A stretch of 41,198 nucleotides of DNA from Hymenobacter sp. IS2118 (GCF_000715495.1 NZ_JNLX01000064.1:1-41198), one strand, 5' to 3'. Numbered from the stretch's first letter, positions 1 to 7,260 are shown. The notes: generated by a model not told the origin, from the letters alone. Translations and numbers: made by a program.

Positions 1-48
1 TGAGGTGGTCTAGCTAAGGCGGACAGAAGAAGGACGTATATTTCTTCT

Positions 49-354
49 GTGATGACAGCTAAAAAGAGCGGAACGTCGCCCGATAAACGACGCAAATACG
101 ACGAGGCGTTCAAGGCTGAGGCCCTGCGCCTGGCCAGCGAGAGCCGCAGCACCCAGTCGGCGGCCCGTCAGTTAGGCATCAGCCCCAAGTTGCTCTACCG
201 CTGGCAGCAGGCCCAGGTAGTAGCTGAGGTCGGCAGCGTGGAGGTCGCCCGCGACCCGGAGGTGCGCGCCCTGCGCGCTCGCTTGAAGCGGGCCGAGCAG
301 GAGCTCGATATTTTAAAAAAAGCCTTGGTCATCTTTGGCCAGCCGACCCGGTGA
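49..354 (+). CDS. IS3-family transposase OrfA (HTH subunit)
   Basis: This 101-residue protein is the DNA-binding subunit of the IS. Residues ~15-60 form the helix-turn-helix typical of IS3 OrfA (YDEAFKAEALRLA, then SAARQLGISPKLLYRWQQ). Residues ~75-95 are a leucine-zipper-like helix (RARLKRAEQELDILKKALVI). The frame ends at TGA 352-354, overlapping the OrfB start as GTGA. A heptamer A AAA AAA followed by G lies at 315-322 in the OrfA frame; this is the usual -1 slippage site giving the OrfAB fusion transposase. Frame -1 is open from there into OrfB. Confidence 0.93.
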   Translation: MMTAKKSGTSPDKRRKYDEAFKAEALRLASESRSTQSAARQLGISPKLLYRWQQAQVVAEVGSVEVARDPEVRALRARLKRAEQELDILKKALVIFGQPTR

Positions 355-1232
355 GCACCTACCAGCACATCGCCCAGCGGGCCAGTCAGGTGCCGGTACG
401 CTCCCTCTGCCAAGTGCTCGGCGTGGCCCCGGCCGCCTATTACGCGTGGCAGCGCCGCCAGCAGGTGCCGGCGGTCGAGCCGGCCTGGCAAGTGGCCGTG
501 CGCGAGGCATTTGCCTACCACAGCCAGCGGTATGGCACCCGCCGGCTGCGCGTGGAAGTACAAGCCGACGGCCATCGGGTGGGGCGTTGGCGCATCCGAC
601 GCGTGCTCAAAGCGCACGGCCTGCGCGCGCAGCAGCCCCGTTCGTTTGTGCCCCGCACCACCGACTCGGACCCGGCCGTCCAAGCTGCTCCCAACCGCTT
701 GCTCGGCCAGCCGGCCCCCACCGCCCCCAACCGGGTGTGGGTCGGCGACATTACCTACTTGCCCCGCCAGGGCGGAGGCTGGCTCTACCTGGCCGTGTGG
801 CTGGACCGCTGCTCGCGCAAAGTCGTGGGCTGGGACGTGCGCGAAACCATGCCCGAAGACCTGGTCAGCGAGGCCCTGCGGCGGGCGCTGGCCGTGCGCC
901 GGCCCCCGGCGGGCCTCATCGTGCATTCCGACCAGGGTAGTCAGTACCGGGCCACCCGGTTTAAGGACTTACTAGCGCGCCACGGCGCGCAGCAAAGCAT
1001 GAGCCGGCGCGGCAACTGCTACGACAATGCGCACGCTGAATCGTTTTGGAGTCGCTTCAAAGCCGAACTACTCGACGGCGGCCGCTTCTCCGGGCTGGAA
1101 GAAGCCCGGCTCGAAATCAGCCACCACATCGCCTACTACAACGCCGAACGCCGCCACTCGGCTCTCGGGTACCTCGCCCCGAACCACTTCGAAACCCACC
1201 TTCAAACCACGTCCCAATTGTGTCCAGCTTAG
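351..1232 (+). CDS. IS3-family transposase OrfB (DDE catalytic subunit)
   Basis: The 293-residue protein holds an N-terminal HTH_21-like region (REAFAYHSQRYGTRRLR) followed by an rve integrase-core domain. The catalytic triad is visible: D133 (VWVGDITYL), D194 (VHSDQGSQY) and E230 (NCYDNAHAESFW). The 35-residue spacing between the last two gives the IS3 DD35E signature. GTG at 351 would start OrfB alone, but the functional transposase is probably the OrfAB product made by -1 frameshifting near 315-321. The frame ends 13 bp before the end of the IS. No damage is visible. Confidence 0.95.
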   Translation: MSTYQHIAQRASQVPVRSLCQVLGVAPAAYYAWQRRQQVPAVEPAWQVAVREAFAYHSQRYGTRRLRVEVQADGHRVGRWRIRRVLKAHGLRAQQPRSFVPRTTDSDPAVQAAPNRLLGQPAPTAPNRVWVGDITYLPRQGGGWLYLAVWLDRCSRKVVGWDVRETMPEDLVSEALRRALAVRRPPAGLIVHSDQGSQYRATRFKDLLARHGAQQSMSRRGNCYDNAHAESFWSRFKAELLDGGRFSGLEEARLEISHHIAYYNAERRHSALGYLAPNHFETHLQTTSQLCPA

Positions 1233-1741
1233 CTAGACCACCTCATTGCTTCAACCAACTGCTTCTTTTGTCCTGGCTTTAGGGCCTTGAAAATATCGAA
1301 CAGTTCTTGTAATTCCTGGCTCTTCGATGTGTTTGCCACATCCAGTAAGTCCTTAAGCGCTTCATCGGTCTTGCGCTCAGTCAGGCTGTCGCGAAGCTTG
1401 TATGCAATGGAGCCCTTAACTGCTTTAGCAGTTGTAATTAATGTCAGCTTAGTCTGCAGTGGGTCCCACCTCTTTTCTTTCAGGCCTTCACTCCACACCC
1501 GTATGCTTTTCCACAAATCTGCGCTGGTATTCGACAGCGTCGCCTGCCGCTTCGTGCCAATATGGTGCTTGAGTTGCTGTAATTCAAAAAAAGAAGCCCC
1601 ATTTAGCTCCACATCATCTAAGCCTTCGATAACGATGGAATTAGCTTCGTCGTCATCCGCTTTGAGTAGCGTCAATAACGCGTATTGGATTTGGTATAGG
1701 TAGCCTAGGGCCTGTGGCCCGGCTGCAAACGGAGTGCTCAT
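1229..1741 (-). pseudogene. IS-truncated ABC-3C / dsDNA-nuclease-like defence gene, N-terminal part
   Basis: Only the first ~166 residues survive. The last few codons and the stop come from the IS3 end at 1245, so the remainder should lie left of the window, beyond the IS. The start (MSTPFAAGPQALGYLYQIQY, then ALLTLL, VIEGLDDVEL and FELQQLKHH) resembles the N-terminal nuclease-type domain of ABC-three-component and Cap4/DUF4297-like defence proteins, in which a conserved E..DD and a Q.KH segment follow an aromatic-rich first helix. Family placement is from memory of motif layout. The gene is lower in GC than its neighbours. The 192 bp upstream of it (1742-1933) hold no gene. Confidence 0.6.
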
Positions 1742-1933
1742 GAAGGGAGATGGTAGAAATATCCGGAAAACATGAACCTATTGTTCACAAGGAAGGGAAT
1801 GCAATCTAAATGAATAATTGTAAGCATATACTTTTAAAGCTTCTTTTTTACCTTACCCGCCTACGCAAGTCACCCGCCAGCTCCGCCTCGACCTGCTAAC
1901 CAAAATTAGTATTGCTCTCATGCTGCTCACCTT

Positions 1934-2620
1934 CTAGGCCATCGCCAACGGCGCGGGCACGGTGAGGGGAATGGACAAGCCGGCGACTTGCCGGGCGTGG
2001 TGGCGTAGCAGGGCAGTGTACTTCTTGCGGCCCTGCTCAATGAGGCCGGGCATGGCCGTTAGCTCGACGCGCCAAACTTCGTGCGGGGCCTTCTTCTGCA
2101 CGCCGATGATGAGGAAGCGCGTGGACCCGAGTGCATCAAGGTACAAGGCAGCCTGGCGGTCGTAGTCGTACTTCTCGATGGTGGTGAGGAAGTGGGCGCG
2201 GTCGGGGCTGCTGGTGGTTTTGAAGTCGATGAGCGTGAGCTGGCGGCCGGCGCGGCTGTGTACCAACAAGTCGGGGCGCAGCTTTACTCCTATCCCCGTG
2301 TCCGTGTGGGTGGCGGTGTAGGATTGTTCGGCTTGGCCCCGATACAGCAGGTCGCGGCAATAGCGTTGGCGGCGCACCTGGCGGGCCAACGTCTCCAGGT
2401 CGGCCCACTTGATGCCGCGCTCCTCGGTGCGGGCGTAGTGTGGGGGTTCCAGCACGGCGGTGTGGAAGTGGGAGCCGTAGGCCAGGGCCACGGGGTTGAG
2501 GGTGTTGGGCTTGCCGAGCAGCGCGGCCTTTAGATTAGACAGGTCGGTGTTGCTGACGTTGGGCAAGGCGCGGTGCTGGGCCTGGGTCAGGGCGGGGTGA
2601 TGGGTAAGGGCGTGAAACAT
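1934..2620 (-). CDS. RecE/exodeoxyribonuclease VIII-like PD-(D/E)xK exonuclease (DUF3799-like)
   Basis: This 228-residue protein is probably a phage recombination exonuclease acting on dsDNA ends. Its N-terminus (VSNTDLSNLKAALLG, then GSHFHTAVLEP) is typical of the phage exodeoxyribonuclease-8 family. The catalytic core is visible as RPDLL, LIDFKTT (the D/E-x-K strand) and YDRQAALY, the Q-x-x-x-Y motif of RecB-like nucleases. ATG at 2620 is chosen because the homologous part begins there; the frame is open upstream but that stretch is proline/arginine-rich shadow sequence. It is the last gene of the leftward operon. No RecT/Erf-type annealase is recognised next to it, although the 243-residue protein upstream occupies that place. 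Confidence 0.75.
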   Translation of the reverse strand: MFHALTHHPALTQAQHRALPNVSNTDLSNLKAALLGKPNTLNPVALAYGSHFHTAVLEPPHYARTEERGIKWADLETLARQVRRQRYCRDLLYRGQAEQSYTATHTDTGIGVKLRPDLLVHSRAGRQLTLIDFKTTSSPDRAHFLTTIEKYDYDRQAALYLDALGSTRFLIIGVQKKAPHEVWRVELTAMPGLIEQGRKKYTALLRHHARQVAGLSIPLTVPAPLAMA

Positions 2621-2655
2621 GACTTTGCGCTTGATGAAGAATGAGTAATCAGGAA

Positions 2656-2898
2656 TTAGCAGATGAGGGCCAGGCGCTGGGGGTCGTCGGCGCGAGCCAG
2701 CCAGATGTGGGCCCCGCCGCAACCGACTCGATAGGCGGGCTCGGGAAAGAGCTGGCGAATGGCCGGGGCTAGGTCGCGCAGGTCGGGCAGCGGCTCGGTG
2801 GTGGCTACCAGGTTGGTGAGCTGGGCCAGGCTGACGGCTTCGGCCTCGTCGTGGGGCGGCTGCTCGATGAGCAGTTGGGGCGGGTCGGCGGGATTCAT
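2656..2898 (-). CDS. Small phage-type protein of unknown function (80 aa)
   Basis: The protein is not recognised. It begins MNPADPPQLLIEQPPHDEAE and ends with a compact segment (YRVGCGGAHIWLARADDPQRLALI) that could fold as a small beta hairpin. It lies between the exonuclease and the 243-residue gene in the same leftward operon, and its start context (CCCATCATG) is shared with three other genes of that operon. The upstream gap carries an 11-bp perfect hairpin. Confidence 0.55.
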   Translation of the reverse strand: MNPADPPQLLIEQPPHDEAEAVSLAQLTNLVATTEPLPDLRDLAPAIRQLFPEPAYRVGCGGAHIWLARADDPQRLALIC

Positions 2899-2929
2899 GA
2901 TGGGGTATTTTGGAAGTGAGGAGCCAAGT

Positions 2930-2957
2930 GGCCCCCACGGCGGGCACCGTGGGGGCC
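2930..2957 (-). other. Intergenic GC hairpin (11-bp perfect stem)
   Basis: GGCCCCCACGG (2930-2940) pairs with CCGTGGGGGCC (2947-2957) around a 6-nt loop, just after the stop of the 243-residue gene and before the 80-residue gene. No U-tract follows on the transcribed strand, so it is not a classical terminator. Similar hairpins occur in three other gaps of this operon. Confidence 0.7.
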
Positions 2958-2963
2958 GGAGCG

Positions 2964-3695
2964 TTAGGCAGCCTGGGGCAAGGCAAGCGGTTCGGCAGCG
3001 GCCGGCTCGGGGCTGTTGGGGTCGTCCTGGGCGGGCACGGTGTAGCCGTGCTGGATGCGCAGGTCGGCGTTGCCGGTGTAGGTTTCGGCGCGCCAGATGG
3101 GGAAGTCGCGGGCGAAGTCGCGGCGGGCGGCTACCTCGGCCGCGTCAGCGGCTTCGTAGCTGAACTGGGCGATGTAGTAGGTAGCGGTCTTGCCGTCCTT
3201 CGTGGTCTGCTTCTTCTCAGCCGTAACTTTTACCGTCACGTCGGCTAGGGTGAGGTCGTCGTAGAACAGCGGCTCAATCAGGCGGTACAGGTTTTCGACG
3301 CTGTAGCCGTGGAAGAGCACGGCGCAGATAGCGCCTTTCTCGTCGGCAAAAAACAGCTCGGCCCACAGCTTGCGGCCCATGTTCAAAATGTCATCCTGGA
3401 AGATGCGCCAGGCCAGCGGGATGAAGGAAAGCGAGTTGCCAAGCGGCACGGTGCCGCCGATGTTGAACTGGCCGGCCTTGGCATCGAAACGCACCTGACG
3501 GGGGTGGCCGGGTAGGTAGCGGAAGCGCGAAACCTGTACGACTTCGCCAGTGGCCTCGTCGGCCTTTTCGGTGAGGTAGGCGGGCACGGCCGTAATGGGG
3601 CCGCTGAGGGTGAACACGGGAGCCTCGGGGGCGGTGGTGGATGCGGTACCGGCTTCGGTGGTGGCGGTGCGCTGAGCTTTTACTTTGGTGGACAT
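2964..3695 (-). CDS. Phage-type protein of unknown function (243 aa)
   Basis: The family is not recognised. The N-terminus is a flexible Thr/Ala-rich segment (residues ~1-30); the middle (~45-200) looks like a folded alpha/beta domain (VSRFRYLPGHPRQVRFDAK, then LWAELFFADEKGAICAVLF and ATYYIAQFSYEAAD); the C-terminus is an Ala/Pro/Asp-rich acidic tail (~215-243). A flexible acidic C-terminus after one domain recalls single-stranded DNA-binding or recombination accessory proteins, and the position upstream of a RecE-like exonuclease fits such a role, but this is inference only. ATG at 3695 follows the CCCATCATG context. Confidence 0.7.
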   Translation of the reverse strand: MSTKVKAQRTATTEAGTASTTAPEAPVFTLSGPITAVPAYLTEKADEATGEVVQVSRFRYLPGHPRQVRFDAKAGQFNIGGTVPLGNSLSFIPLAWRIFQDDILNMGRKLWAELFFADEKGAICAVLFHGYSVENLYRLIEPLFYDDLTLADVTVKVTAEKKQTTKDGKTATYYIAQFSYEAADAAEVAARRDFARDFPIWRAETYTGNADLRIQHGYTVPAQDDPNSPEPAAAEPLALPQAA

Positions 3696-3731
3696 GATGG
3701 GAAATAGTTGGGGGTTGGAAATGAAAAAGGT

Positions 3732-3754
3732 GGGGCCTATTGGCGGCCGGCCCC
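3732..3754 (-). other. Intergenic hairpin (6-bp GGGGCC/GGCCCC stem)
   Basis: GGGGCC at 3732-3737 pairs with GGCCCC at 3749-3754 in the gap between the 104-residue gene and the 243-residue gene. It is one of four such hairpins in this operon. Confidence 0.5.
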
Positions 3755-3769
3755 TACGCCGTGGGTATG

Positions 3770-4084
3770 CTATTTGAATTGCTTATCGTGGCACAGAATG
3801 GCGCGGCCCACGATGGAATCCTGGCCCCGTGCTTCGGGCTGGTGGTGGTACCACAGATAGGTGGCCACCAGATTGAGGTAAGCGGGGTTGCGGAACTTGC
3901 CTTCGTCGTCGATTATCAAAATCAGCTCGGGCGTGAGGCGGATGACATCGACCAGCTGGCAATCGAGCAGCCGGTACAACTCGGCCAGCTTGAAGCTGCG
4001 GCCGTTGGCGGGGCTGACCGGCTGCGGCTGGGCGCTGTGCGGGTCTAGCAATTGGGGTTGGTAGGTGGTAGCGGTTTTGGACAT
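3770..4084 (-). CDS. DUF3846-like small protein (104 aa)
   Basis: The C-terminal two thirds (LLDCQLVDVIRLTPELILII, then DDEGKFRNPAYLNLVATYLW and SIVGRAILCHDKQ) follow the layout of DUF3846 proteins of plasmids and phages: a central strand ending in a D-E pair, an asparagine shortly after it, and a final G-x-hydrophobic strand. Function is unknown. It lies in the leftward operon, with the CCCATCATG start context and an 8-bp GC hairpin in the gap upstream of its start. Family assignment is tentative. Confidence 0.55.
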   Translation of the reverse strand: MSKTATTYQPQLLDPHSAQPQPVSPANGRSFKLAELYRLLDCQLVDVIRLTPELILIIDDEGKFRNPAYLNLVATYLWYHHQPEARGQDSIVGRAILCHDKQFK

Positions 4085-4103
4085 GATGGGACGGTTTGTG
4101 GTG

Positions 4104-4125
4104 GGGCCGCCCGGCTTGGCGGCCC
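4104..4125 (-). other. Intergenic GC hairpin (8-bp stem)
   Basis: GGGCCGCC (4104-4111) pairs with GGCGGCCC (4118-4125) around a 6-nt loop, upstream of the start at 4084 on the transcribed minus strand. Confidence 0.6.
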
Positions 4126-4141
4126 TTGGTGAATAATTGAT

Positions 4142-4336
4142 TTAGTAGCCTTCGACCTCGAACATCATCTGCTCGTATTCGCCCTCTTCCCACGCTTCTT
4201 GCTCTTGCTCGTGGTGGTAATAGGCCTGGCGTTCCCACTCCTCTTGCTGCTCGTAGTAGGCGTCCTGGGCTTCATCAGCGGCCATTTCATCGCCGCTCAG
4301 GCCGTTTAGCTCGGCCTCCGTTGGTTCGTACTGCAT
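4142..4336 (-). CDS. Small highly acidic protein (64 aa)
   Basis: The protein is dominated by Glu, Gln and Tyr (QDAYYEQQEEWERQAYYHHE) and would be strongly negatively charged. It starts at MQYEPTEAEL with the CCCATCATG context shared by neighbouring genes. No family is recognised. Small acidic early proteins in phages can act as DNA mimics (anti-restriction proteins, for instance), but nothing here beyond charge supports that. Confidence 0.6.
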   Translation of the reverse strand: MQYEPTEAELNGLSGDEMAADEAQDAYYEQQEEWERQAYYHHEQEQEAWEEGEYEQMMFEVEGY

Positions 4337-4354
4337 GATGGGGGGGGGCTTTTG

Positions 4355-4379
4355 GGCCCGCGCTGCTACGGCGCGGGCC
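4355..4379 (-). other. Intergenic GC hairpin (9-bp perfect stem)
   Basis: GGCCCGCGC (4355-4363) pairs with GCGCGGGCC (4371-4379) around a 7-nt loop, between the stop at 4386 and the start at 4336 of consecutive leftward genes. Confidence 0.65.
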
Positions 4380-4385
4380 GGGTGA

Positions 4386-4793
4386 CTAAAAGCGGGGGTA
4401 CTTGGCACGGGCGGCCTGCAGAGCGGCACCGGCGGGGCTGGCGTGGAAAGCAGTGGCGGCGGCGGCATAAGCGGCGCGGGCCTGCTGGTAGCGAATGATG
4501 GCGGCGCGCAGCTGGGCAAAGCGGCCGGGCCCGGAGCGGTAATCGTCGCGCAGCGCGTACTTGGCGGCGCGGGCATCGAACATGGCCGAATGAGCACGGG
4601 CCAGCGCGTGGCGGGCGGTGGTGGTGGCTGGGTCGATGGGAGCCGGCGCGGGCGCGGGCGCTACCTGTGGCCGGGGCGGGTACTTGGCCGCCAACCGTGC
4701 CAGGGTGGCCTGCAAGGCGGCCATTTTGATAGCAGCTTGGCCAACAGCCGCACCCGTAGCGGGCGCGGCTGGGGCTAGAACCAGGCTAAGCAT
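4386..4793 (-). CDS. Alanine-rich helical protein of unknown function (135 aa)
   Basis: The sequence is helical and very Ala-rich (ALQATLARLAAKY; ARHALARAHSAMFDARAAKY; YQQARAAYAAAATAFHA) with a Pro/Ala linker around residues 42-52. It begins inside the end of the 107-residue gene (start 4793, upstream stop 4786-4788), an overlap that suggests translational coupling. No family is recognised. The C-terminal part could form a coiled coil. High Ala content comes partly from GC-rich codon use. Confidence 0.5.
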   Translation of the reverse strand: MLSLVLAPAAPATGAAVGQAAIKMAALQATLARLAAKYPPRPQVAPAPAPAPIDPATTTARHALARAHSAMFDARAAKYALRDDYRSGPGRFAQLRAAIIRYQQARAAYAAAATAFHASPAGAALQAARAKYPRF

Positions 4794-5109
4794 GGGCCAG
4801 CACGCCGGCAAACTCATCCTCGGCCTTGATAACCTCCCACACGGCCCCAAAGGCATAGCCGGGGTGCGTGGCGCGCATGGAGCGGAAGGCCTCGCGCAGC
4901 GCGTGAAAGGGGCACTTGCCGGTGCCTTTGAAGTCCGGGCGGGGCTGCCCTTCGGCAGCCGGCTCGGCCAGCTTGAGGCTGATGTACCAGGAGGTGCCGC
5001 CCTGGTCGTAAGTGGCGGCGGACTGAGATACCCAAATGCCGGCGAACGGGCAGAGGGCGGGGCCTTTCCAGGCGGCAGCGGCGAGCTGCAAAAGTTGATT
5101 GGGTTGCAT
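4786..5109 (-). CDS. Phage-type protein of unknown function, first gene of leftward operon (107 aa)
   Basis: This is the first gene after the promoter at 5183-5220. It has a compact alpha/beta look (LCPFAGIWVSQSAATYDQGG, then TSWYISLKLAEPA and AFGAVWEVIKAEDEFAG) and two cysteines, one in LCPF and one in KCPFH, spaced too widely for a classical zinc finger. No family is recognised. The start ATG at 5109 is preceded by a ~75-nt leader. Confidence 0.6.
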   Translation of the reverse strand: MQPNQLLQLAAAAWKGPALCPFAGIWVSQSAATYDQGGTSWYISLKLAEPAAEGQPRPDFKGTGKCPFHALREAFRSMRATHPGYAFGAVWEVIKAEDEFAGVLAHA

Positions 5110-5182
5110 GGCTGTATGTGTTAGCCGTGGGGTGCCCGCGCCGTAGGCCTCCGGGTGGGCGAGTAGCTAGGTCCTTCCTTTC

Positions 5183-5220
5183 TACTCTCTAAAGATACAA
5201 ACAAAATTTGTAATTACAAA
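5183..5220 (-). promoter_or_regulatory. Bacteroidetes-type promoter of leftward early operon, with 14-bp palindrome
   Basis: On the minus strand a -33 box TTTG (5217-5220) and a -7 box TATCTTTA (5190-5197) are separated by exactly 19 nt, matching the Bacteroidetes consensus TTTG-N19-TAnnTTTG with one mismatch in the last base. A perfect 14-bp palindrome TTTGTAATTACAAA (5207-5220) overlaps the -33 box and is a plausible operator. Confidence 0.65.
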
Positions 5221-5237
5221 CTAAACATTTATAAAAT

Positions 5238-5272
5238 TTTGCTTTACCACAAGTATTTATTTCGTATCTTTA
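5238..5272 (+). promoter_or_regulatory. Promoter of the SLOG gene, possibly leaderless
   Basis: A -7-like box TATCTTTA lies at 5265-5272, only 3 nt before the ATG at 5276, with TTTG at 5238-5241 as a -33 candidate (23-nt spacing, slightly long). If used, transcription would start at or just inside the coding sequence, giving a leaderless mRNA. Confidence 0.4.
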
Positions 5273-5275
5273 AGC

Positions 5276-5635
5276 ATGGAAAAAGACAATAAAAGAGTAG
5301 TAGCGGTGGTGGGCAGCAGGGACGTAAAAAGCTGCGCCGCCCTGCTGGCGCGGCTGGCTGAACTGGAGCCGGCGGAAGTGGTGAGCGGCGGGGCGGCCGG
5401 GGTGGACGCCCTGGCGGCCAACTGGGCACGGGCCAATGGGGTACCGCTGCTGGAACTGCGGCCCGACTATGCCACCCACGGCCCCACGGCGGCCACCCAC
5501 GTGCGCAACGCCGAGATAGTGAAGCGGGCCGCCCTGGTGCTGGTGGTGTGGGATGGCCGCAGCAAGGGCACGCTGAGCACGCTGAAGGCCGCCCGACGCC
5601 TGGGCCGCAAGGTGGAGCTGCTGCCCCTGGACTAG
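5276..5635 (+). CDS. SLOG / DUF2493-like nucleotide-binding protein
   Basis: This 119-residue protein is a single Rossmann-like SLOG domain. It has the VAVVGSRDV strand-loop near the N-terminus, VVSGGAAGVDALAANWA (the GG-x-x-GxD loop, residues ~40-55), HVRNAEIV and LVVWDGRSKGTLSTL at the C-terminus, all typical of the DUF2493/YpsA-related branch. Family members are thought to bind or sense nucleotides or NAD derivatives and are common in phages and mobile elements; the ligand here is unknown. It is transcribed divergently from the leftward operon across the AT-rich 5165-5275 gap and is followed by the structured gene-free region. Confidence 0.85.
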   Translation: MEKDNKRVVAVVGSRDVKSCAALLARLAELEPAEVVSGGAAGVDALAANWARANGVPLLELRPDYATHGPTAATHVRNAEIVKRAALVLVVWDGRSKGTLSTLKAARRLGRKVELLPLD

Positions 5636-5639
5636 CGGC

Positions 5640-6370
5640 CCCTACCCGACCGGAAACGGCACCGGGCAGGCGCTGACACAACAACCTAAATGCCTTGCCC
5701 TGGGGGCTTGGGGGCGGGCTGAAGCCCCCAATGGATACTCGGCGGAGCCGGCCGCTTGAGGGTGGAGCGGCCAACCAACGGGAGGTGGCGGAACCCGAGG
5801 AAGATGACCGGGCGTCAGCCGGGGCATGGTGGCGGGGGCTTGGGGTACTCCCCAATGAAACCCTCCGCGAAGCGGGCCTAATGGTTTGGCCTGCGTGGCC
5901 TGAACGCAGACTTTGGGGATAGGTGGCCGGCGTTTTCCAGCCGGTGGCCTGCGGCCGCATCAGGGGGTGCTGACGGGCGGCGTGAGGGCCTTTTTTGGGC
6001 CTTGCGCGGCACGGCAGCGGTGCGGTGGGTCGGCGGTGGGGGCTGGCTGACCATCGGAAAGCGGGCCGTGGGGTGGTTTTTCGGTAGCGTAGGCTGGCCG
6101 AATGCAGCGCCCGGAGCCATAGCAAGCTGAGTGAAGAGGGACGTCAGGAGCGATGAACGGGGCGCCGCGTTGGCGTAGGGAGCGAAATGAGGTGGGCCGG
6201 AGCGCAGGGCGGTCGTCGCACTAAGCAGCTGCAGCGTCGGGGGAATGCGGGAAGGATGGGAAGGGCACGACCAACGGGAGTGGTGCGCAGCACGGCAGCG
6301 AAGCGGACCCCTGGACAGCCTGACCCCGGCCCGGAGCAGCGTGGAGGGCCGGGGGGCCGCCCAACTACTG
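5640..6370 (+). ncRNA. Candidate large structured non-coding RNA (~730 nt)
   Basis: This GC-rich stretch has no convincing reading frame on either strand but is dense in hairpins. Stems include CCG-GAAA-CGG near 5651 (GNRA loop on the plus strand), TTGGGGGC/GCCCCCAA (5708-5731), GGCCGCT/AGCGGCC (5750-5772), TTGGGG-TACT-CCCCAA (5840-5855), CTGCGT/ACGCAG (5891-5909), a CCGGC/GCCGG stem near 5926-5945 and CCCCGGCCC/GGGCCGGGG (6324-6354). AT-rich sequence begins right after it. It sits between a SLOG gene and lysis-like genes in a phage-like element. Large ornate RNAs such as GOLLD and ROOL occupy prophages in this way, but I cannot match it to either. Strand and ends are estimates. Confidence 0.45.
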
Positions 6371-6514
6371 CATGTTACTCAACATGCCAATCTTTCAACT
6401 ATTAAAAATGCAATTACACTGGCATTTATGAGGCCGTCTGCTATATGCAACCAAAATTGTCTATTCAGTGTAAATTTGCAAGGTCAATAGTGACTAGCAA
6501 CTTTTTTAGACAAC

Positions 6515-6799
6515 ATGCATATGTTCAGCAGCACGAAAGCCGGGCACTTGGCCCACATTGGAATGACGGCCCTGCTTGGGCAAGTGGCCACTCACGAATT
6601 AGTGCCGCCCGACCCGACGGCGATTGAGCACTACGGACGGCTGATAATTCAGGCACTGGTGGCCATTGTGACCATTTGGGCGACGATACGCAAGACCCTG
6701 CAGAAGCCCGAGGAAGTGGTGAGGGTACCGGTGGAAGCAGTGCCCGGGGAGAAGGCCGGCAATAGCGGCAACGGGAGCAATGGTAACGGAGCAGAATAG
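6515..6799 (+). CDS. Small single-TM membrane protein, possible holin
   Basis: The 94-residue protein has one hydrophobic helix at residues ~41-58 (LIIQALVAIVTIWATI) followed by a basic stretch (RKTLQK) and a flexible Gly/Asn/Ser-rich tail. It overlaps the start of an M15-type endolysin by 20 bp. A small membrane protein coupled to an endolysin fits a phage holin or similar release protein; this is inferred from context, since no family is recognised. The 144 bp upstream (6371-6514) are AT-rich and probably hold its promoter. Confidence 0.6.
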   Translation: MHMFSSTKAGHLAHIGMTALLGQVATHELVPPDPTAIEHYGRLIIQALVAIVTIWATIRKTLQKPEEVVRVPVEAVPGEKAGNSGNGSNGNGAE

Positions 6800-7250
6800 C
6801 GCGTCGACGAGGTTACGGCTGCTTCCGCCGCCGCGGCTGAACGTGGCGCAACGGCTGCGGCAGGCTACGCGGCTGTCGCAGGTGCGGACGGAACTGGTGG
6901 AAGCCTACCAGGTAGCATTGCGGCGCTGGATGGGTGACCCGGTTCTGATGGCGCTGGGGCTGCCATTTGTGAGCGAAGGGTACCGGTCACCGGAACGGCA
7001 GGATGAGCTGTACACCCACGGGCGGAGTGCGCCGGGGCCTATCGTGACGTATAAGCGCGGCGGGGAAAGCAAGCACAATACGCTCCCAAGCCGGGCACTG
7101 GACGTGGCCTTTCTACTGGCCGATGGGTCAGTGTCGTGGTCGGGGCTGCTGCTGAGCAAGTTTGCGCGGCTGATGAAAGCAGCCGATGCACGGGTGCATT
7201 GGGGCGGCGACTGGCCGGGGTTTAAGGACCGGCCGCATTTTGAGGTGTAG
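6780..7250 (+). CDS. M15-family peptidoglycan peptidase (endolysin-like)
   Basis: This 156-residue protein is a VanY/endolysin-type D,L- or L,D-peptidase cutting peptide stems in peptidoglycan. The zinc-binding pattern is visible: H99 in SKHNTLPSRALDVAF, D108 in the same block, and H153 in the C-terminal PHFEV; W141-GGDW precedes it. EGYRSPERQDELY (residues ~67-78) is the usual substrate-side segment. There is no signal peptide, so it would need a holin, and a small membrane protein overlaps its start. A strong hairpin terminator follows at 7261-7291. Confidence 0.85.
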   Translation: MVTEQNSASTRLRLLPPPRLNVAQRLRQATRLSQVRTELVEAYQVALRRWMGDPVLMALGLPFVSEGYRSPERQDELYTHGRSAPGPIVTYKRGGESKHNTLPSRALDVAFLLADGSVSWSGLLLSKFARLMKAADARVHWGGDWPGFKDRPHFEV

Positions 7251-7260
7251 GGAGGAAACA

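Larger units (their letters stand above)
1..1245 (+). mobile_element. Complete IS3-family insertion sequence
   Basis: The element is bounded by near-perfect terminal inverted repeats: TGAGGTGGTCTAGCTAAG at base 1 and its reverse complement ending at 1245; the match continues into GGACA with two mismatches. It carries two overlapping frames, orfA and orfB, in the IS3 arrangement. The window starts exactly at its first base, so the target duplication cannot be checked. It has inserted into the 3' part of the leftward gene that starts at 1741. The catalytic residues, repeats and frameshift site are intact, so the copy looks recently active. Confidence 0.95.

Noticed and set aside
195..926. Leftward 243-codon frame inside the IS3 element
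   Set aside because: It is antisense to intact OrfA/OrfB and has no domain.
5244..6125. Long leftward open frame (293 codons) across the SLOG gene and the structured region
   Set aside because: Composition is Pro/Ser/Arg-rich with no domain, it runs antisense to a clear SLOG gene, and such frames are common by chance in GC-rich DNA.
5640..6370. Group I/II intron, RNase P RNA or tmRNA
   Set aside because: The core motifs (GUGYG start and domain V; P/Q/R/S elements; GAGGAAAGUC; tmRNA tag frame) were not found in the right order.
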